A stretch of 64,000 bases of DNA, from the NCBI RefSeq assembly GCF_933775445.1, contig NW_026089480.1:124001-188000 (forward strand). The letters are read 5' to 3'. This stretch comes from Argentina anserina. Taxonomy: Eukaryota > Streptophyta > Magnoliopsida > Rosales > Rosaceae. The position numbers were made by a program, and so were the translations under genes. Positions 1 through 15,500 of the stretch are shown in pieces. Numbering within the stretch: the stretch's first letter is position 1; the number at the start of each line of letters is the position of its first letter. A model generated the notes under the pieces. It searched no databases. It was not told the origin of the DNA and saw nothing but the letters and a program-made list of their open reading frames with translations.

Positions 1-572
1 TACTCAAATGAGAATTGAAAAGATAGACAGTTGGAATAGTAAAGATACGCAAACGATGTAAAGATACTCAGTTTGAAAGAAACACACTCCTTACTTGCAA
101 AACTCTCAAATTCAATAGAAACTCGCATCAGAACGTCTTACAGAAAGATACTCAAACGAGAATTGAAAAGATACACAATTGTAATAGTAAAGATACGCAA
201 ACGATGTAAAGATACTCAGTTTGAAAGAAACACACTCCCACACTTGCAAAACTCTCAAATTCAATAGAAACTCGCATCTGAAATCCGTTCAGAACGATAC
301 TCAAATGAGAATTGAAAAGATAGACAGTTGGAATAGTAAAGATACGCAAACGATGTAAAGATACTCAGTTTGAAAGAAACACACTCCTTACTTGCAAAAC
401 TCTCAAATTCAATAGAAACTCGCATCAGAACGTCTTACAGAAAGATACTCAAACGAGAATTGAAAAGATACACAATTGTAATAGTAAAGATACGCAAACG
501 ATGTAAAGATACTCAGTTTGAAAGAAACACACTCCCACACTTGCAAAACCCTCAAATTCAATAGAAACTCGC
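1..572. repeat. 297-bp dimeric satellite unit, two copies
   Basis: Positions 1-297 are repeated from 298 to about 572 with almost no change. Both copies carry the diagnostic ACTCCTTACTTGC variant (near 86 and 383), which is 1 bp shorter than the usual ACTCCCACACTTGC, giving 297 instead of 298 bp for the dimer. The copies separate after about 572, where GCATCTGAAATCC in the first is replaced by GCATCAGAACGTC in the second. Confidence 0.8.
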
Positions 573-872
573 ATCAGAACGTCTTACAGAAAGATACTCA
601 AATGAGAATTGAAAAGATACACAATTGGAATAGTAAAGATACGCAAACGATGTAAAGATAGTCAGTTTGAAAGAAATACACTCCCACACTTGCAAAACTC
701 TCAAAATCAATAGAAACTCGCATCAGAAAGCCGTTCAGAAAGATACTCAAACGAGAATTGAAAAGATACACAATTGTAATAGTAAAGATACGCAAACGAT
801 GTAAAGATACTCAGTTTGAAAGAAACACACTCCCACACTTGCAAAACTCTCAAATTTAATAGAAACTCGCGT

Positions 873-3800
873 CAGAAAGCCGTTCACAACGATATTCAAA
901 TGAGAATTGAAATGATAGACAATTGGAATAGTAAAGATACGCAAACGATGTAAAGATACTCAGTTTGAAAGAAACACACTCCCACACTTGCAAAACTCTC
1001 AAATTCAATAGAAACTCGCATCAGAAAGCCGTTCACAACGATATTCAAATGAGAATTGAAAAGGTAGACAATTGGAATAGTAAAGATACGCAAACGATGT
1101 AAAGATACTCAGTTTGAAAGAAACACACTCCCACACTTGCAAAACTCTCAAATTCAATAGAAACTCGCATCAGAAAGCAGTTCACAACGATTTTCAAATG
1201 AGAATTGAAAAGATAAACAATTGGAATAGTAAAGATACGGAAACGATGTAAAGATACTCAGTTTGAAAGAAACACACTCCGACACTTGCAAAACTCTCAA
1301 ATTCAATAGAAACTCGCATCTGAAATCCGTTCAGAAAGATACTCAAATGAGAATTGAAAAGATAGACAGTTGGAATAGTAAAGATACGCAAACGATGTAA
1401 AGATACTCAGTTTGAAAGAAACACACTCCCACACTTGCAAAACTCTCAAATTCAATAGAAACTCGCATCAGAACGTCTTACAGAAAGATACTCAAATGAG
1501 AATTGAAAAGATACACAATTGGAATAGTAAAGATACGCAAACGATGTAAAGATAGTCAGTTTGAAAGAAATACACTCCCACACTTGCAAAACTCTCAAAA
1601 TCAATAGAAACTCGCATCAGAAAGCCGTTCAGAAAGATACTCAAACGAGAATTGAAAAGATACACAATTGTAATAGTAAAGGTACGCAAACGATGTAAAG
1701 ATACTCAGTTTGAAAGAAACACACTCCCACACTTGCAAAACTCTCAAATTTAATAGAAACTCGCATCAGAACGTCTTACAGAAAGATACTCAAATGAGAA
1801 TTGAAAAGATACACAATTGGAATAGTAAAGATACGCAAACGATGTAAAGATACTCAGTTTGAAAGAAACACACTCCCACACTTGCAAAACTCAAATTCAA
1901 TAGAAACTCGCATCAGAACGTCTTACAGAAAGATACTCAAATGAGAATTCAAAAGATACACAATTGGAATAGTAAAGATACGCAAACGATGTAAAGATAC
2001 TCAGTTTGAAAGAAACACACTCCCACACTTGCAAAACTCTCAAATTTAATAGAAACTCGCATCAGAACGTCTTACAGAAAAATACTCAAACGAGAATTCA
2101 AAAGATACGTAATTGGAATAGTAAAGATACGCAAACGATGTAAAGATAGTCAGTTTGAAATAAACACACTCCCACACTTGCAAAACTCTCAAATTCAATA
2201 GAAACTCGCATCTGAAATCCGTTCAGAAAGATACTCAAACGAGAATTGAAAAGATACACAATTGGAATAGTAAAGATACGCAAACGATGTAAAGATAGTC
2301 AGTTTGAAAGAAATACACTCCCACACTTGCAAAACTCTCAAAATCAATAGAAACTCGCATCAGAAAGCCGTTCAGAAAGATACTCAAACGAGAATTGAAA
2401 AGATACACAATTGTAATAGTAAAGGTACGCAAACGATGTAAAGATACTCAGTTTGAAAGAAACACACTCCCACACTTGCAAAACTCTCAAATTCAATAGA
2501 AACTCGCATCAGAAAGCCTTACAAAAAGATACTCAAATGAGAATTGAAAAGATAGACAGTTGGAATAGTAAAGATACGCAAACGATGTAAAGATACTCAG
2601 TTTGAAAGAAACACACTCCTACACTTGCAAAACTCTCAAATTCAATAGAAACTCGCATCTGAAATCCGTTCAGAAAGATACTCAAACGAGAATTGAAAAG
2701 ATACACAATTGGAATAGTAAAGATACGCAAACGATGTAAAGATACTAAGTTTGAAAGAAACACACTCCCACACTTGCAAAACTCTCAAATTCAATAGAAA
2801 CTCGCATCAGAAAGCCGTTCACAACGATATTCAAATGAGAATTGAAAAGATAGACAATTGGAATAGTAAAGATACACAAACGATGTAAAGATACTCAGTT
2901 TGAAAGAAACACACTCCCACACTTGCAAAACTCTCAAATTCAATAGAAACTCGCATCAGAAAGCCGTTCACAACGATATTCAAATGAGAATTGAAAAGAT
3001 AGACAATTGGAATAGTAAAGATACGAAAACGATGTAAAGATACTCAGGTTGAAAGAAACACACTCCGACACTTGCAAAACTCTCAAATTCAATAGAAACT
3101 CGCATCTGAAATCCATTCAGAAAGATACTCAAACGAGAATTGAAAAGATACACAATTGTAATAGTAAAGATACGCAAACGATGTAAAGATACTCAGTTTG
3201 AAAGAAACACACTCCGACACTTGCAAAACTCTCAAATTCAATAGAAACTCGCATCTGAACGTCTTACAGAAAGATACTCATATGAGAATTGAAAAGATAC
3301 ACAGTTGGAATAGTAAAGATACGCAAACGATGTAAAGATACTCAGTTTGAAAGAAACACACTCCCACACTTGCAAAACTCTCAAATTCAATAGAAACTCG
3401 CATCAGAAAGCCGTTCACAACGATATTCAAATGAGAATTGAAAAGATAGACAATTGGAATAGTAAAGATACGCAAACGATGTAAAGATACTCAGTTTGAA
3501 AGAAACACACTCCCACACTTGCAAAACTCTCAAATTCAATAGAAACTCGCATCAGAACGTCTTACAGAAAGATACTCAAATGAGAATTGAAAAGATACAC
3601 AGTTGGAATAGTAAAGATACGCAAACGATGTAAAGATACTCAGTTTGAAAGAAACACACTCCCACACTTGCAAAACTCTCAAATTCAATAGAAACTCGCA
3701 TCAGAACGTCTTACAGAAAGATACTCATATGTGAATTGAAAAGATACACAGTTGGAATAGTAAAGATACGCAAACGATGTAAAGATACTCAGTTTGAAAG

Positions 3801-6800
3801 AAACACACTCCCACACTTGCAAAACTCTCAAATTCAATAGAAACTCGCATCAGAACGTCTTACAGAAAGATACTCATATGTGAATTGAAAAGATACACAG
3901 TTGGAATAGTAAAGATACGCAAACGATGTAAAGATACTCAGTTTGAAAGAAACACACTCCCACACTTGCAAAACTCTCAAATTCAATAGAAACTCGCATC
4001 TGAACGTCTTACAGAAAGATACTCATATGAGAATTGAAAAGATACACAGTTGGAATAGTAAAGATACGCAAACGATGTAAAGATACTCAGTTTGAAAGAA
4101 ACACACTCCCACACTTGCAAAACTCTCAAATTCAATAGAAACTCGCATCAGAACGTCTTACAGAAAGATACTCATATGAGAATTGAAAAGATACACAGTT
4201 GGAATAGTAAAGATACGCAAACGATGTAAAGATACTCAGTTTGAAAGAAACACACTCCCACACTTGCAAAACTCTCAAATTCAATAGAAACTCGCATCAG
4301 AACGTCTTACAGAAAGATACTCATATGTGAATTGAAAAGATACACAGTTGGAATAGTAAAGATATGCAAACGATGTAAAGATACTCAGTTTGAAAGAAAC
4401 ACACTCCCACACTTGCAAAACTCTCAAATTCAATAGAAACTCGCATCAGAACGACTTACAGAAAGATACTCATTTGAGAATTGAAAAGATACACAGTTGG
4501 AATAGTAAAGATACGCAAACGATGTAAAGATACTCAGTTTGAAAGAAACACACTCCGACACTTGCAAAACTCCTAAAATCAATAGAAACTCGCATCTGGA
4601 ATCCGTTCAGAACGATACTCAAACGAGAATTGAAAAGATAGACAATTGGAATAGTAAAGATACGCAAACGATGTAAAGATACTCAGTTTGGAAGAAACAC
4701 ACTCCAACACTTGCAAAACTCTCAAATTCAATAGAAACTCGCATCAGAACGTCTTACAGAAAGATACTCAAATGAGAATTGAAAAGATACACATTTGGAA
4801 TAGTAAACATACGCAAACGATGTAAAGATACTCAGTTTGAAAGAAACACACTCCCACACTTGCAAAACTCTCAAATTCAATTGAAACTCGCATCAGAAAG
4901 CCGTTCAGAAAGATACTGAAACGAGAATTGAAAAGAAACACAATTGTAATAGTAAACATACGCAAACGATGTAAAGATACTCAGTTTGAAAGAAACACAC
5001 TCCCACACTTGCAAAACTCTCAAATTCAATAGAAACTCGCATCAGAAAGCCGTTCACAACGATATTCAAATGAGAATTGAAAAGATAGACAATTGGAATA
5101 GTAAAGATACGCAAACGATGTAAAGATACTCAGTTTGAAAGAAACACACTCCCACACTTGCAAAACTCTCAAATTCAATAGAAACTCGCATCAGAAAGCA
5201 GTTCACAACGATTTTCAAATGAGAATTGAAAAGATAAACAATTGGAATAGTAAAGATACGGAAACGATGTAAAGATACTCAGTTTGAAAGAAACACACTC
5301 CCACACTTGCAAAACTCTCAAATTCAATTGAAACTCGCATCAGAAAGCCGTTCACAACGATATTCAAATGAGAATTGAAATGATAGACAATTGGAATAGT
5401 AAAGATACGCAAACGATGTAAAGATACTCAGTTTGAAAGAAACACACTCCCACACTTGCAAAACTCTCAAATTCAATAGAAACTCGCATCAGAAAGCCGT
5501 TCACAACGATATTCAAATGAGAATTGAAAAGATAGACAATTGGAATAGTAAAGATACGCAAACGATGTAAAGATACTCAGTTTGAAAGAAACACACTCCC
5601 ACACTTGCAAAACTCTCAAATTCAATAGAAACTCGCATCAGAAAGCAGTTCACAACGATTTTCAAATGAGAATTGAAAAGATAAACAATTGGAATAGTAA
5701 AGATACGGAAACGATGTAAAGATACTCAGTTTGAAAGAAACACACTCCGACACTTGCAAAACTCTCAAATTCAATAGAAACTCGCATCTGAAATCCGTTC
5801 AGAAAGATACTCAAATGAGAATTGAAAAGATAGACAGTTGGAATAGTAAAGATACGCAAACGATGTAAAGATACTCAGTTTGAAAGAAACACACTCCCAC
5901 ACTTGCAAAACTCTCAAATTCAATAGAAACTCGCATCAGAACGTCTTACAGAAAGATACTCAAATGAGAATTGAAAAGATACACAATTGGAATAGTAAAG
6001 ATACGCAAACGATGTAAAGATAGTCAGTTTGAAAGAAATACACTCCCACACTTGCAAAACTCTCAAAATCAATAGAAACTCGCATCAGAAAGCCGTTCAG
6101 AAAGATACTCAAACGAGAATTGAAAAGATACACAATTGTAATAGTAAAGGTACGCAAACGATGTAAAGATACTCAGTTTGAAAGAAACACACTCCCACAC
6201 TTGCAAAACTCTCAAATTTAATAGAAACTCGCATCAGAACGTCTTACAGAAAGATACTCAAATGAGAATTGAAAAGATACACAATTGGAATAGTAAAGAT
6301 ACGCAAACGATGTAAAGATACTCAGTTTGAAAGAAACACACTCCCACACTTGCAAAACTCAAATTCAATAGAAACTCGCATCAGAACGTCTTACAGAAAG
6401 ATACTCAAATGAGAATTCAAAAGATACACAATTGGAATAGTAAAGATACGCAAACGATGTAAAGATACTCAGTTTGAAAGAAACACACTCCCACACTTGC
6501 AAAACTCTCAAATTTAATAGAAACTCGCATCAGAACGTCTTACAGAAAAATACTCAAACGAGAATTCAAAAGATACGTAATTGGAATAGTAAAGATACGC
6601 AAACGATGTAAAGATAGTCAGTTTGAAATAAACACACTCCCACACTTGCAAAACTCTCAAATTCAATAGAAACTCGCATCTGAAATCCGTTCAGAAAGAT
6701 ACTCAAACGAGAATTGAAAAGATACACAATTGGAATAGTAAAGATACGCAAACGATGTAAAGATAGTCAGTTTGAAAGAAATACACTCCCACACTTGCAA

Positions 6801-9508
6801 AACTCTCAAAATCAATAGAAACTCGCATCAGAAAGCCGTTCAGAAAGATACTCAAACGAGAATTGAAAAGATACACAATTGTAATAGTAAAGGTACGCAA
6901 ACGATGTAAAGATACTCAGTTTGAAAGAAACACACTCCCACACTTGCAAAACTCTCAAATTCAATAGAAACTCGCATCAGAAAGCCTTACAAAAAGATAC
7001 TCAAATGAGAATTGAAAAGATAGACAGTTGGAATAGTAAAGATACGCAAACGATGTAAAGATACTCAGTTTGAAAGAAACACACTCCTACACTTGCAAAA
7101 CTCTCAAATTCAATAGAAACTCGCATCTGAAATCCGTTCAGAAAGATACTCAAACGAGAATTGAAAAGATACACAATTGGAATAGTAAAGATACGCAAAC
7201 GATGTAAAGATACTAAGTTTGAAAGAAACACACTCCCACACTTGCAAAACTCTCAAATTCAATAGAAACTCGCATCAGAAAGCCGTTCACAACGATATTC
7301 AAATGAGAATTGAAAAGATAGACAATTGGAATAGTAAAGATACGCAAACGATGTAAAGATACTCAGTTTGAAAGAAACACACTCCCACACTTGCAAAACT
7401 CTCAAATTCAATAGAAACTCGCATCAGAAAGCCGTTCACAACGATATTCAAATGAGAATTGAAAAGATAGACAATTGGAATAGTAAAGATACGAAAACGA
7501 TGTAAAGATACTCAGGTTGAAAGAAACACACTCCGACACTTGCAAAACTCTCAAATTCAATAGAAACTCGCATCTGAAATCCATTCAGAAAGATACTCAA
7601 ACGAGAATTGAAAAGATACACAATTGTAATAGTAAAGATACGCAAACGATGTAAAGATACTCAGTTTGAAAGAAACACACTCCGACACTTGCAAAACTCT
7701 CAAATTCAATAGAAACTCGCATCTGAACGTCTTACAGAAAGATACTCATATGAGAATTGAAAAGATACACAGTTGGAATAGTAAAGATACGCAAACGATG
7801 TAAAGATACTCAGTTTGAAAGAAACACACTCCCACACTTGCAAAACTCTCAAATTCAATAGAAACTCGCATCAGAAAGCCGTTCACAACGATATTCAAAT
7901 GAGAATTGAAAAGATACACAATTGGAATAGTAAAGATACGCAAACGATGTAAAGATACTCAGTTTGAAAGAAACACACTCCCACACTTGCAAAACTCTCA
8001 AATTCAATAGAAACTCGCATCAGAACGTCTTACAGAAAGATACTCATATGAGAATTGAAAAGATACACAGTTGGAATAGTAAAGATACGCAAACGATGTA
8101 AAGATACTCAGTTTGAAAGAAACACACTCCCACACTTGCAAAACTCTCAAATTCAATAGAAACTCGCATCAGAACGTCTTACAGAAAGATACTCATATGT
8201 GAATTGAAAAGATACACAGTTGGAATAGTAAAGATACGCAAACGATGTAAAGATACTCAGTTTGAAAGAAACACACTCCCACACTTGCAAAACTCTCAAA
8301 TTCAATAGAAACTCGCATCAGAACGTCTTACAGAAAGATACTCATATGTGAATTGAAAAGATACACAGTTGGAATAGTAAAGATACGCAAACGATGTAAA
8401 GATACTCAGTTTGAAAGAAACACACTCCCACACTTGCAAAACTCTCAAATTCAATAGAAACTCGCATCTGAACGTCTTACAGAAAGATACTCATATGAGA
8501 ATTGAAAAGATACACAGTTGGAATAGTAAAGATACGCAAACGATGTAAAGATACTCAGTTTGAAAGAAACACACTCCCACACTTGCAAAACTCTCAAATT
8601 CAATAGAAACTCGCATCAGAACGTCTTACAGAAAGATACTCATATGAGAATTGAAAAGATACACAGTTGGAATAGTAAAGATACGCAAACGATGTAAAGA
8701 TACTCAGTTTGAAAGAAACACACTCCCACACTTGCAAAACTCTCAAATTCAATAGAAACTCGCATCAGAACGTCTTACAGAAAGATACTCATATGTGAAT
8801 TGAAAAGATACACAGTTGGAATAGTAAAGATACGCAAACGATGTAAAGATACTCAGTTTGAAAGAAACACACTCCCACACTTGCAAAACTCTCAAATTCA
8901 ATAGAAACTCGCATCAGAACGTCTTACAGAAAGATACTCATATGAGAATTGAAAAGATACACAGTTGGAATAGTAAAGATACGCAAACGATGTAAAGATA
9001 CTCAGTTTGAAAGAAACACACTCCGACACTTGCAAAACTCCTAAAATCAATAGAAACTCGCATCTGGAATCCGTTCAGAACGATACTCAAACGAGAATTG
9101 AAAAGATAGACAATTGGAATAGTAAAGATACGCAAACGATGTAAAGATACTCAGTTTGGAAGAAACACACTCCAACACTTGCAAAACTCTCAAATTCAAT
9201 AGAAACTCGCATCAGAACGTCTTACAGAAAGATACTCAAATGAGAATTGAAAAGATACACATTTGGAATAGTAAACATACGCAAACGATGTAAAGATACT
9301 CAGTTTGAAAGAAACACACTCCCACACTTGCAAAACTCTCAAATTCAATTGAAACTCGCATCAGAAAGCCGTTCAGAAAGATACTGAAACGAGAATTGAA
9401 AAGAAACACAATTGTAATAGTAAACATACGCAAACGATGTAAAGATACTCAGTTTGAAAGAAACACACTCCCACACTTGCAAAACTCTCAAATTCAATAG
9501 AAACTCGC
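873..9508. repeat. 4,468-bp segmental tandem duplication inside the satellite
   Basis: Monomer variants occur in the same order at an offset of exactly 4,468 bp (30 monomers minus 2 bp). Matching variant pairs start at 896/5364, 1194/5662, 1492/5960, 2098/6566, 2533/7001, 2980/7448, 3278/7746, 4470/8938 and 4768/9236. I place copy 1 at about 873-5340 and partial copy 2 at 5341-9508. The copies are nearly identical; I noticed single-base differences such as GATACACAAACG near 2873 against GATACGCAAACG in the second copy. This is a recent large duplication, or an assembly duplication, which the sequence alone cannot exclude. Confidence 0.85.
3569..4469. repeat. Locally homogeneous run of CATATG-type monomers
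   Basis: About six successive 149-bp monomers are nearly identical and share GAACGTCTTACAG, GATACACAGTTGG and mostly an ACTCATATG(A/T)GAATTG segment (the first has ACTCAAATG). They lack the alternation of variants seen elsewhere. The same block recurs at about 8037-8937 as part of the 4,468-bp duplication. It looks like recent single-monomer amplification. Confidence 0.75.
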
Positions 9509-12500
9509 ATCTGAAATCCGTTCAGAACGATACTCAAATGAGAATTGAAAAGATAGACAGTTGGAATAGTAAAGATACGCAAACGATGTAAAGATACTCA
9601 GTTTGAAAGAAACACACTCCCACACTTGCAAAACTCTCAAATTCAATAGAAACTCGCGTCAGAACGTCTTACAGAAAGATACTCAAATGAGAATTGAAAA
9701 GATACACAATTGGAATAGTAAAGATACGCAAACGATGTAAAGATACTCAGTTTGAAAGAAACACACTCCCACACTTGCAAAACTCAAATTCAATAGAAAC
9801 TCGCATCAGAAACCTTACAGAAAGATACTCAAACGAGAATTGAAAAGATACACAATTGGAATAGTAAAGATACGCAAACGATGTAAAGATACTCAGTTTG
9901 AAAGAAACACACTCCGACACTTGCAAAACTCTCAAAATCAATAGAAACTCGCATCAGAAAGCCGTTCAGAAAGATACTCAAACGAGAATTGAAAAGATAC
10001 ACAATTGGAATAGTAAAGATACGAAAATGATGTAAAGATACTCAGGTTGAAAGAAACACACTCCGACACTTGCAAAACTCTCAAATTCAATAGATACTCG
10101 CATCTGAAATCCGTTCAGAAAGATACTCAAACGAGAATTGAAAAGATACACAATTGTAATAGTAAAGATACGCAAACGATGTAAAGATACTCAGTTTGAA
10201 AGAAACACACTCCCACACTTGCAAAACTCTCAAATTCAATAGAAACTCGCATCAGAACGTCTTACAGAAAGATACTCAAATGAGAATTGAAAAGATACAC
10301 AATTGGAATAGTAAAGATACGCAAACGATGTAAAGATAGTAAGTTTGAAAGAAATACACTCCCACACTTGCAAAACTCTCAAAATCAATAGAAACTCGCA
10401 TCAGAAAGCCGTTCAGAAAGATACTCAAACGAGAATTGAAAAGATACACAATTGTAATAGTAAAGGTACGCAAACGATGTAAAGATACTCAGTTTGAAAG
10501 AAACACACTCCCACACTTGCTTACTCTCAAATTTAATAGAAACTCGCATCAGAAAGCCGTTCACAACGATATTCAAATGAGAATTGAAAAGATAGACAAT
10601 TGGAATAGTAAAGATACGCAAACGATGTAAAGATACTCAGTTTGAAAGAAACACACTCCCACACTTGCAAAACTCTGAAATTCAATAGAAACTCGCATCA
10701 GAAAGCCGTTCACAACGATATTCAAATGAGAATTGAAAAGATAGACAATTGGAATAGTAAAGATACGCAAATGATGTAAAGATACTCAGTTTGGAAGAAA
10801 CACACTCCAACACTTGCAAAACTCTCAAATTCAATAGAAACTCGCATCTGAAATCCGTTCAGAAAGATACTCAAACGAGAATTGAAAAGATACACAATTA
10901 TAATAGTAAAGATACGCAAACGATGTAAAGATACTCAGTTTGAAAGAAACACACTCCGACACTTGCAAAACTCTCAAATTCAATAGAAACTCGCATCTGA
11001 AATCCGTTCACAACGATATTCAAATGAGAATTGAAAAGATACACAGTTGGAATAGTAAAGATACGCAAACGATGTAAAGATACTCAGTTTGAAAGAAACA
11101 CACTCCCACACTTGCAAAACTCTCAAATTCAATAGAAACTCGCATCAGAACGTCTTACAGAAAGATACTCATATGAGAATTGAAAAGATACACAGTTGGA
11201 ATAGTAAAGATACGCAAACGATGTAAAGATACTCAGTTTGAAAGAAACACACTCCGACACTTGCAAAACTCCTAAAATCAATAGAAACTCGCATCTGGAA
11301 TCCGTTCAGAACGATACTCAAACGAGAATTGAAAAGATAGACAATTGGAATAGTAAAGATACGCAAACGATGTAAAGATACTCAGTTTGGAAGAAACACA
11401 CTCCAACACTTGCAAAACTCTCAAATTCAATAGAAACTCGCATCAGAACGTCTTACAGAAAGATACTCAAATGAGAATTGAAAAGATACACATTTGGAAT
11501 AGTAAACATACGCAAACGATGTAAAGATACTCAGTTTGAAAGAAACACACTCCCACACTTGCAAAACTCTCAAATTCAATTGAAACTCGCATCAGAAAGC
11601 CGTTCAGAAAGATACTGAAACGAGAATTGAAAAGAAACACAATTGTAATAGTAAACATACGCAAACGATGTAAAGATACTCAGTTTGAAAGAAACACACT
11701 CCGACACTTGCAAAACTCTCAAATTCAATAGAAACTCGCATCTGAAATCCGTTCAGAACGATACTCAAATGAGAATTGAAAAGATAGACAGTTGGAATAG
11801 TAAAGATACGCAAACGATGTAAAGATACTCAGTTTGAAAGAAACACACTCCCACACTTGCAAAACTCTCAAATTCAATAGAAACTCGCGTCAGAACGTCT
11901 TACAGAAAGATACTCAAATGAGAATTGAAAAGATACACAATTGGAATAGTAAAGATACGCAAACGATGTAAAGATACTCAGTTTGAAAGAAACACACTCC
12001 CACACTTGCAAAACTCAAATTCAATAGAAACTCGCATCAGAAACCTTACAGAAAGATACTCAAACGAGAATTGAAAAGATACACAATTGGAATAGTAAAG
12101 ATACGCAAACGATGTAAAGATACTCAGTTTGAAAGAAACACACTCCGACACTTGCAAAACTCTCAAAATCAATAGAAACTCGCATCAGAAAGCCGTTCAG
12201 AAAGATACTCAAACGAGAATTGAAAAGATACACAATTGGAATAGTAAAGATACGAAAATGATGTAAAGATACTCAGGTTGAAAGAAACACACTCCGACAC
12301 TTGCAAAACTCCTAAAATCAATAGAAACTCGCATCTGGAATCCGTTCAGAACGATACTCAAACGAGAATTGAAAAGATAGACAATTGGAATAGTAAAGAT
12401 ACGCAAACGATGTAAAGATACTCAGTTTGGAAGAAACACACTCCAACACTTGCAAAACTCTCAAATTCAATAGAAACTCGCATCAGAACGTCTTACAGAA

Positions 12501-15500
12501 AGATACTCAAATGAGAATTGAAAAGATACACATTTGGAATAGTAAACATACGCAAACGATGTAAAGATACTCAGTTTGAAAGAAACACACTCCCACACTT
12601 GCAAAACTCTCAAATTCAATTGAAACTCGCATCAGAAAGCCGTTCAGAAAGATACTGAAACGAGAATTGAAAAGAAACACAATTGTAATAGTAAACATAC
12701 GCAAACGATGTAAAGATACTCAGTTTGAAAGAAACACACTCCGACACTTGCAAAACTCTCAAATTCAATAGAAACTCGCATCAGAACGTCTTACAGAAAG
12801 ATACTCAAATGAGAATTGAAAAGATACACAATTGGAATAGTAAAGATACGCAAACGATGTAAAGATAGTAAGTTTGAAAGAAATACACTCCCACACTTGC
12901 AAAACTCTCAAAATCAATAGAAACTCGCATCAGAAAGCCGTTCAGAAAGATACTCAAACGAGAATTGAAAAGATACACAATTGTAATAGTAAAGGTACGC
13001 AAACGATGTAAAGATACTCAGTTTGAAAGAAACACACTCCCACACTTGCTTACTCTCAAATTTAATAGAAACTCGCATCAGAAAGCCGTTCACAACGATA
13101 TTCAAATGAGAATTGAAAAGATAGACAATTGGAATAGTAAAGATACGCAAACGATGTAAAGATACTCAGTTTGAAAGAAACACACTCCCACACTTGCAAA
13201 ACTCTGAAATTCAATAGAAACTCGCATCAGAAAGCCGTTCACAACGATATTCAAATGAGAATTGAAAAGATAGACAATTGGAATAGTAAAGATACGCAAA
13301 TGATGTAAAGATACTCAGTTTGGAAGAAACACACTCCAACACTTGCAAAACTCTCAAATTCAATAGAAACTCGCATCTGAAATCCGTTCAGAAAGATACT
13401 CAAACGAGAATTGAAAAGATACACAATTATAATAGTAAAGATACGCAAACGATGTAAAGATACTCAGTTTGAAAGAAACACACTCCGACACTTGCAAAAC
13501 TCTCAAATTCAATAGAAACTCGCATCTGAAATCCGTTCACAACGATATTCAAATGAGAATTGAAAAGATACACAGTTGGAATAGTAAAGATACGCAAACG
13601 ATGTAAAGATACTCAGTTTGAAAGAAACACACTCCCACACTTGCAAAACTCTCAAATTCAATAGAAACTCGCATCAGAACGTCTTACAGAAAGATACTCA
13701 TATGAGAATTGAAAAGATACACAGTTGGAATAGTAAAGATACGCAAACGATGTAAAGATACTCAGTTTGAAAGAAACACACTCCGACACTTGCAAAACTC
13801 CTAAAATCAATAGAAACTCGCATCTGGAATCCGTTCAGAACGATACTCAAACGAGAATTGAAAAGATAGACAATTGGAATAGTAAAGATACGCAAACGAT
13901 GTAAAGATACTCAGTTTGGAAGAAACACACTCCAACACTTGCAAAACTCTCAAATTCAATAGAAACTCGCATCAGAACGTCTTACAGAAAGATACTCAAA
14001 TGAGAATTGAAAAGATACACATTTGGAATAGTAAACATACGCAAACGATGTAAAGATACTCAGTTTGAAAGAAACACACTCCCACACTTGCAAAACTCTC
14101 AAATTCAATTGAAACTCGCATCAGAAAGCCGTTCAGAAAGATACTGAAACGAGAATTGAAAAGAAACACAATTGTAATAGTAAACATACGCAAACGATGT
14201 AAAGATACTCAGTTTGAAAGAAACACACTCCGACACTTGCAAAACTCTCAAATTCAATAGAAACTCGCATCTGAAATCCGTTCAGAACGATACTCAAATG
14301 AGAATTGAAAAGATAGACAGTTGGAATAGTAAAGATACGCAAACGATGTAAAGATACTCAGTTTGAAAGAAACACACTCCCACACTTGCAAAACTCTCAA
14401 ATTCAATAGAAACTCGCGTCAGAACGTCTTACAGAAAGATACTCAAATGAGAATTGAAAAGATACACAATTGGAATAGTAAAGATACGCAAACGATGTAA
14501 AGATACTCAGTTTGAAAGAAACACACTCCCACACTTGCAAAACTCAAATTCAATAGAAACTCGCATCAGAAACCTTACAGAAAGATACTCAAACGAGAAT
14601 TGAAAAGATACACAATTGGAATAGTAAAGATACGCAAACGATGTAAAGATACTCAGTTTGAAAGAAACACACTCCGACACTTGCAAAACTCTCAAAATCA
14701 ATAGAAACTCGCATCAGAAAGCCGTTCAGAAAGATACTCAAACGAGAATTGAAAAGATACACAATTGGAATAGTAAAGATACGAAAATGATGTAAAGATA
14801 CTCAGGTTGAAAGAAACACACTCCGACACTTGCAAAACTCCTAAAATCAATAGAAACTCGCATCTGGAATCCGTTCAGAACGATACTCAAACGAGAATTG
14901 AAAAGATAGACAATTGGAATAGTAAAGATACGCAAACGATGTAAAGATACTCAGTTTGGAAGAAACACACTCCAACACTTGCAAAACTCTCAAATTCAAT
15001 AGAAACTCGCATCAGAACGTCTTACAGAAAGATACTCAAATGAGAATTGAAAAGATACACATTTGGAATAGTAAACATACGCAAACGATGTAAAGATACT
15101 CAGTTTGAAAGAAACACACTCCCACACTTGCAAAACTCTCAAATTCAATTGAAACTCGCATCAGAAAGCCGTTCAGAAAGATACTGAAACGAGAATTGAA
15201 AAGAAACACAATTGTAATAGTAAACATACGCAAACGATGTAAAGATACTCAGTTTGAAAGAAACACACTCCGACACTTGCAAAACTCTCAAATTCAATAG
15301 AAACTCGCATCAGAACGTCTTACAGAAAGATACTCAAATGAGAATTGAAAAGATACACAATTGGAATAGTAAAGATACGCAAACGATGTAAAGATAGTAA
15401 GTTTGAAAGAAATACACTCCCACACTTGCAAAACTCTCAAAATCAATAGAAACTCGCATCAGAAAGCCGTTCAGAAAGATACTCAAACGAGAATTGAAAA

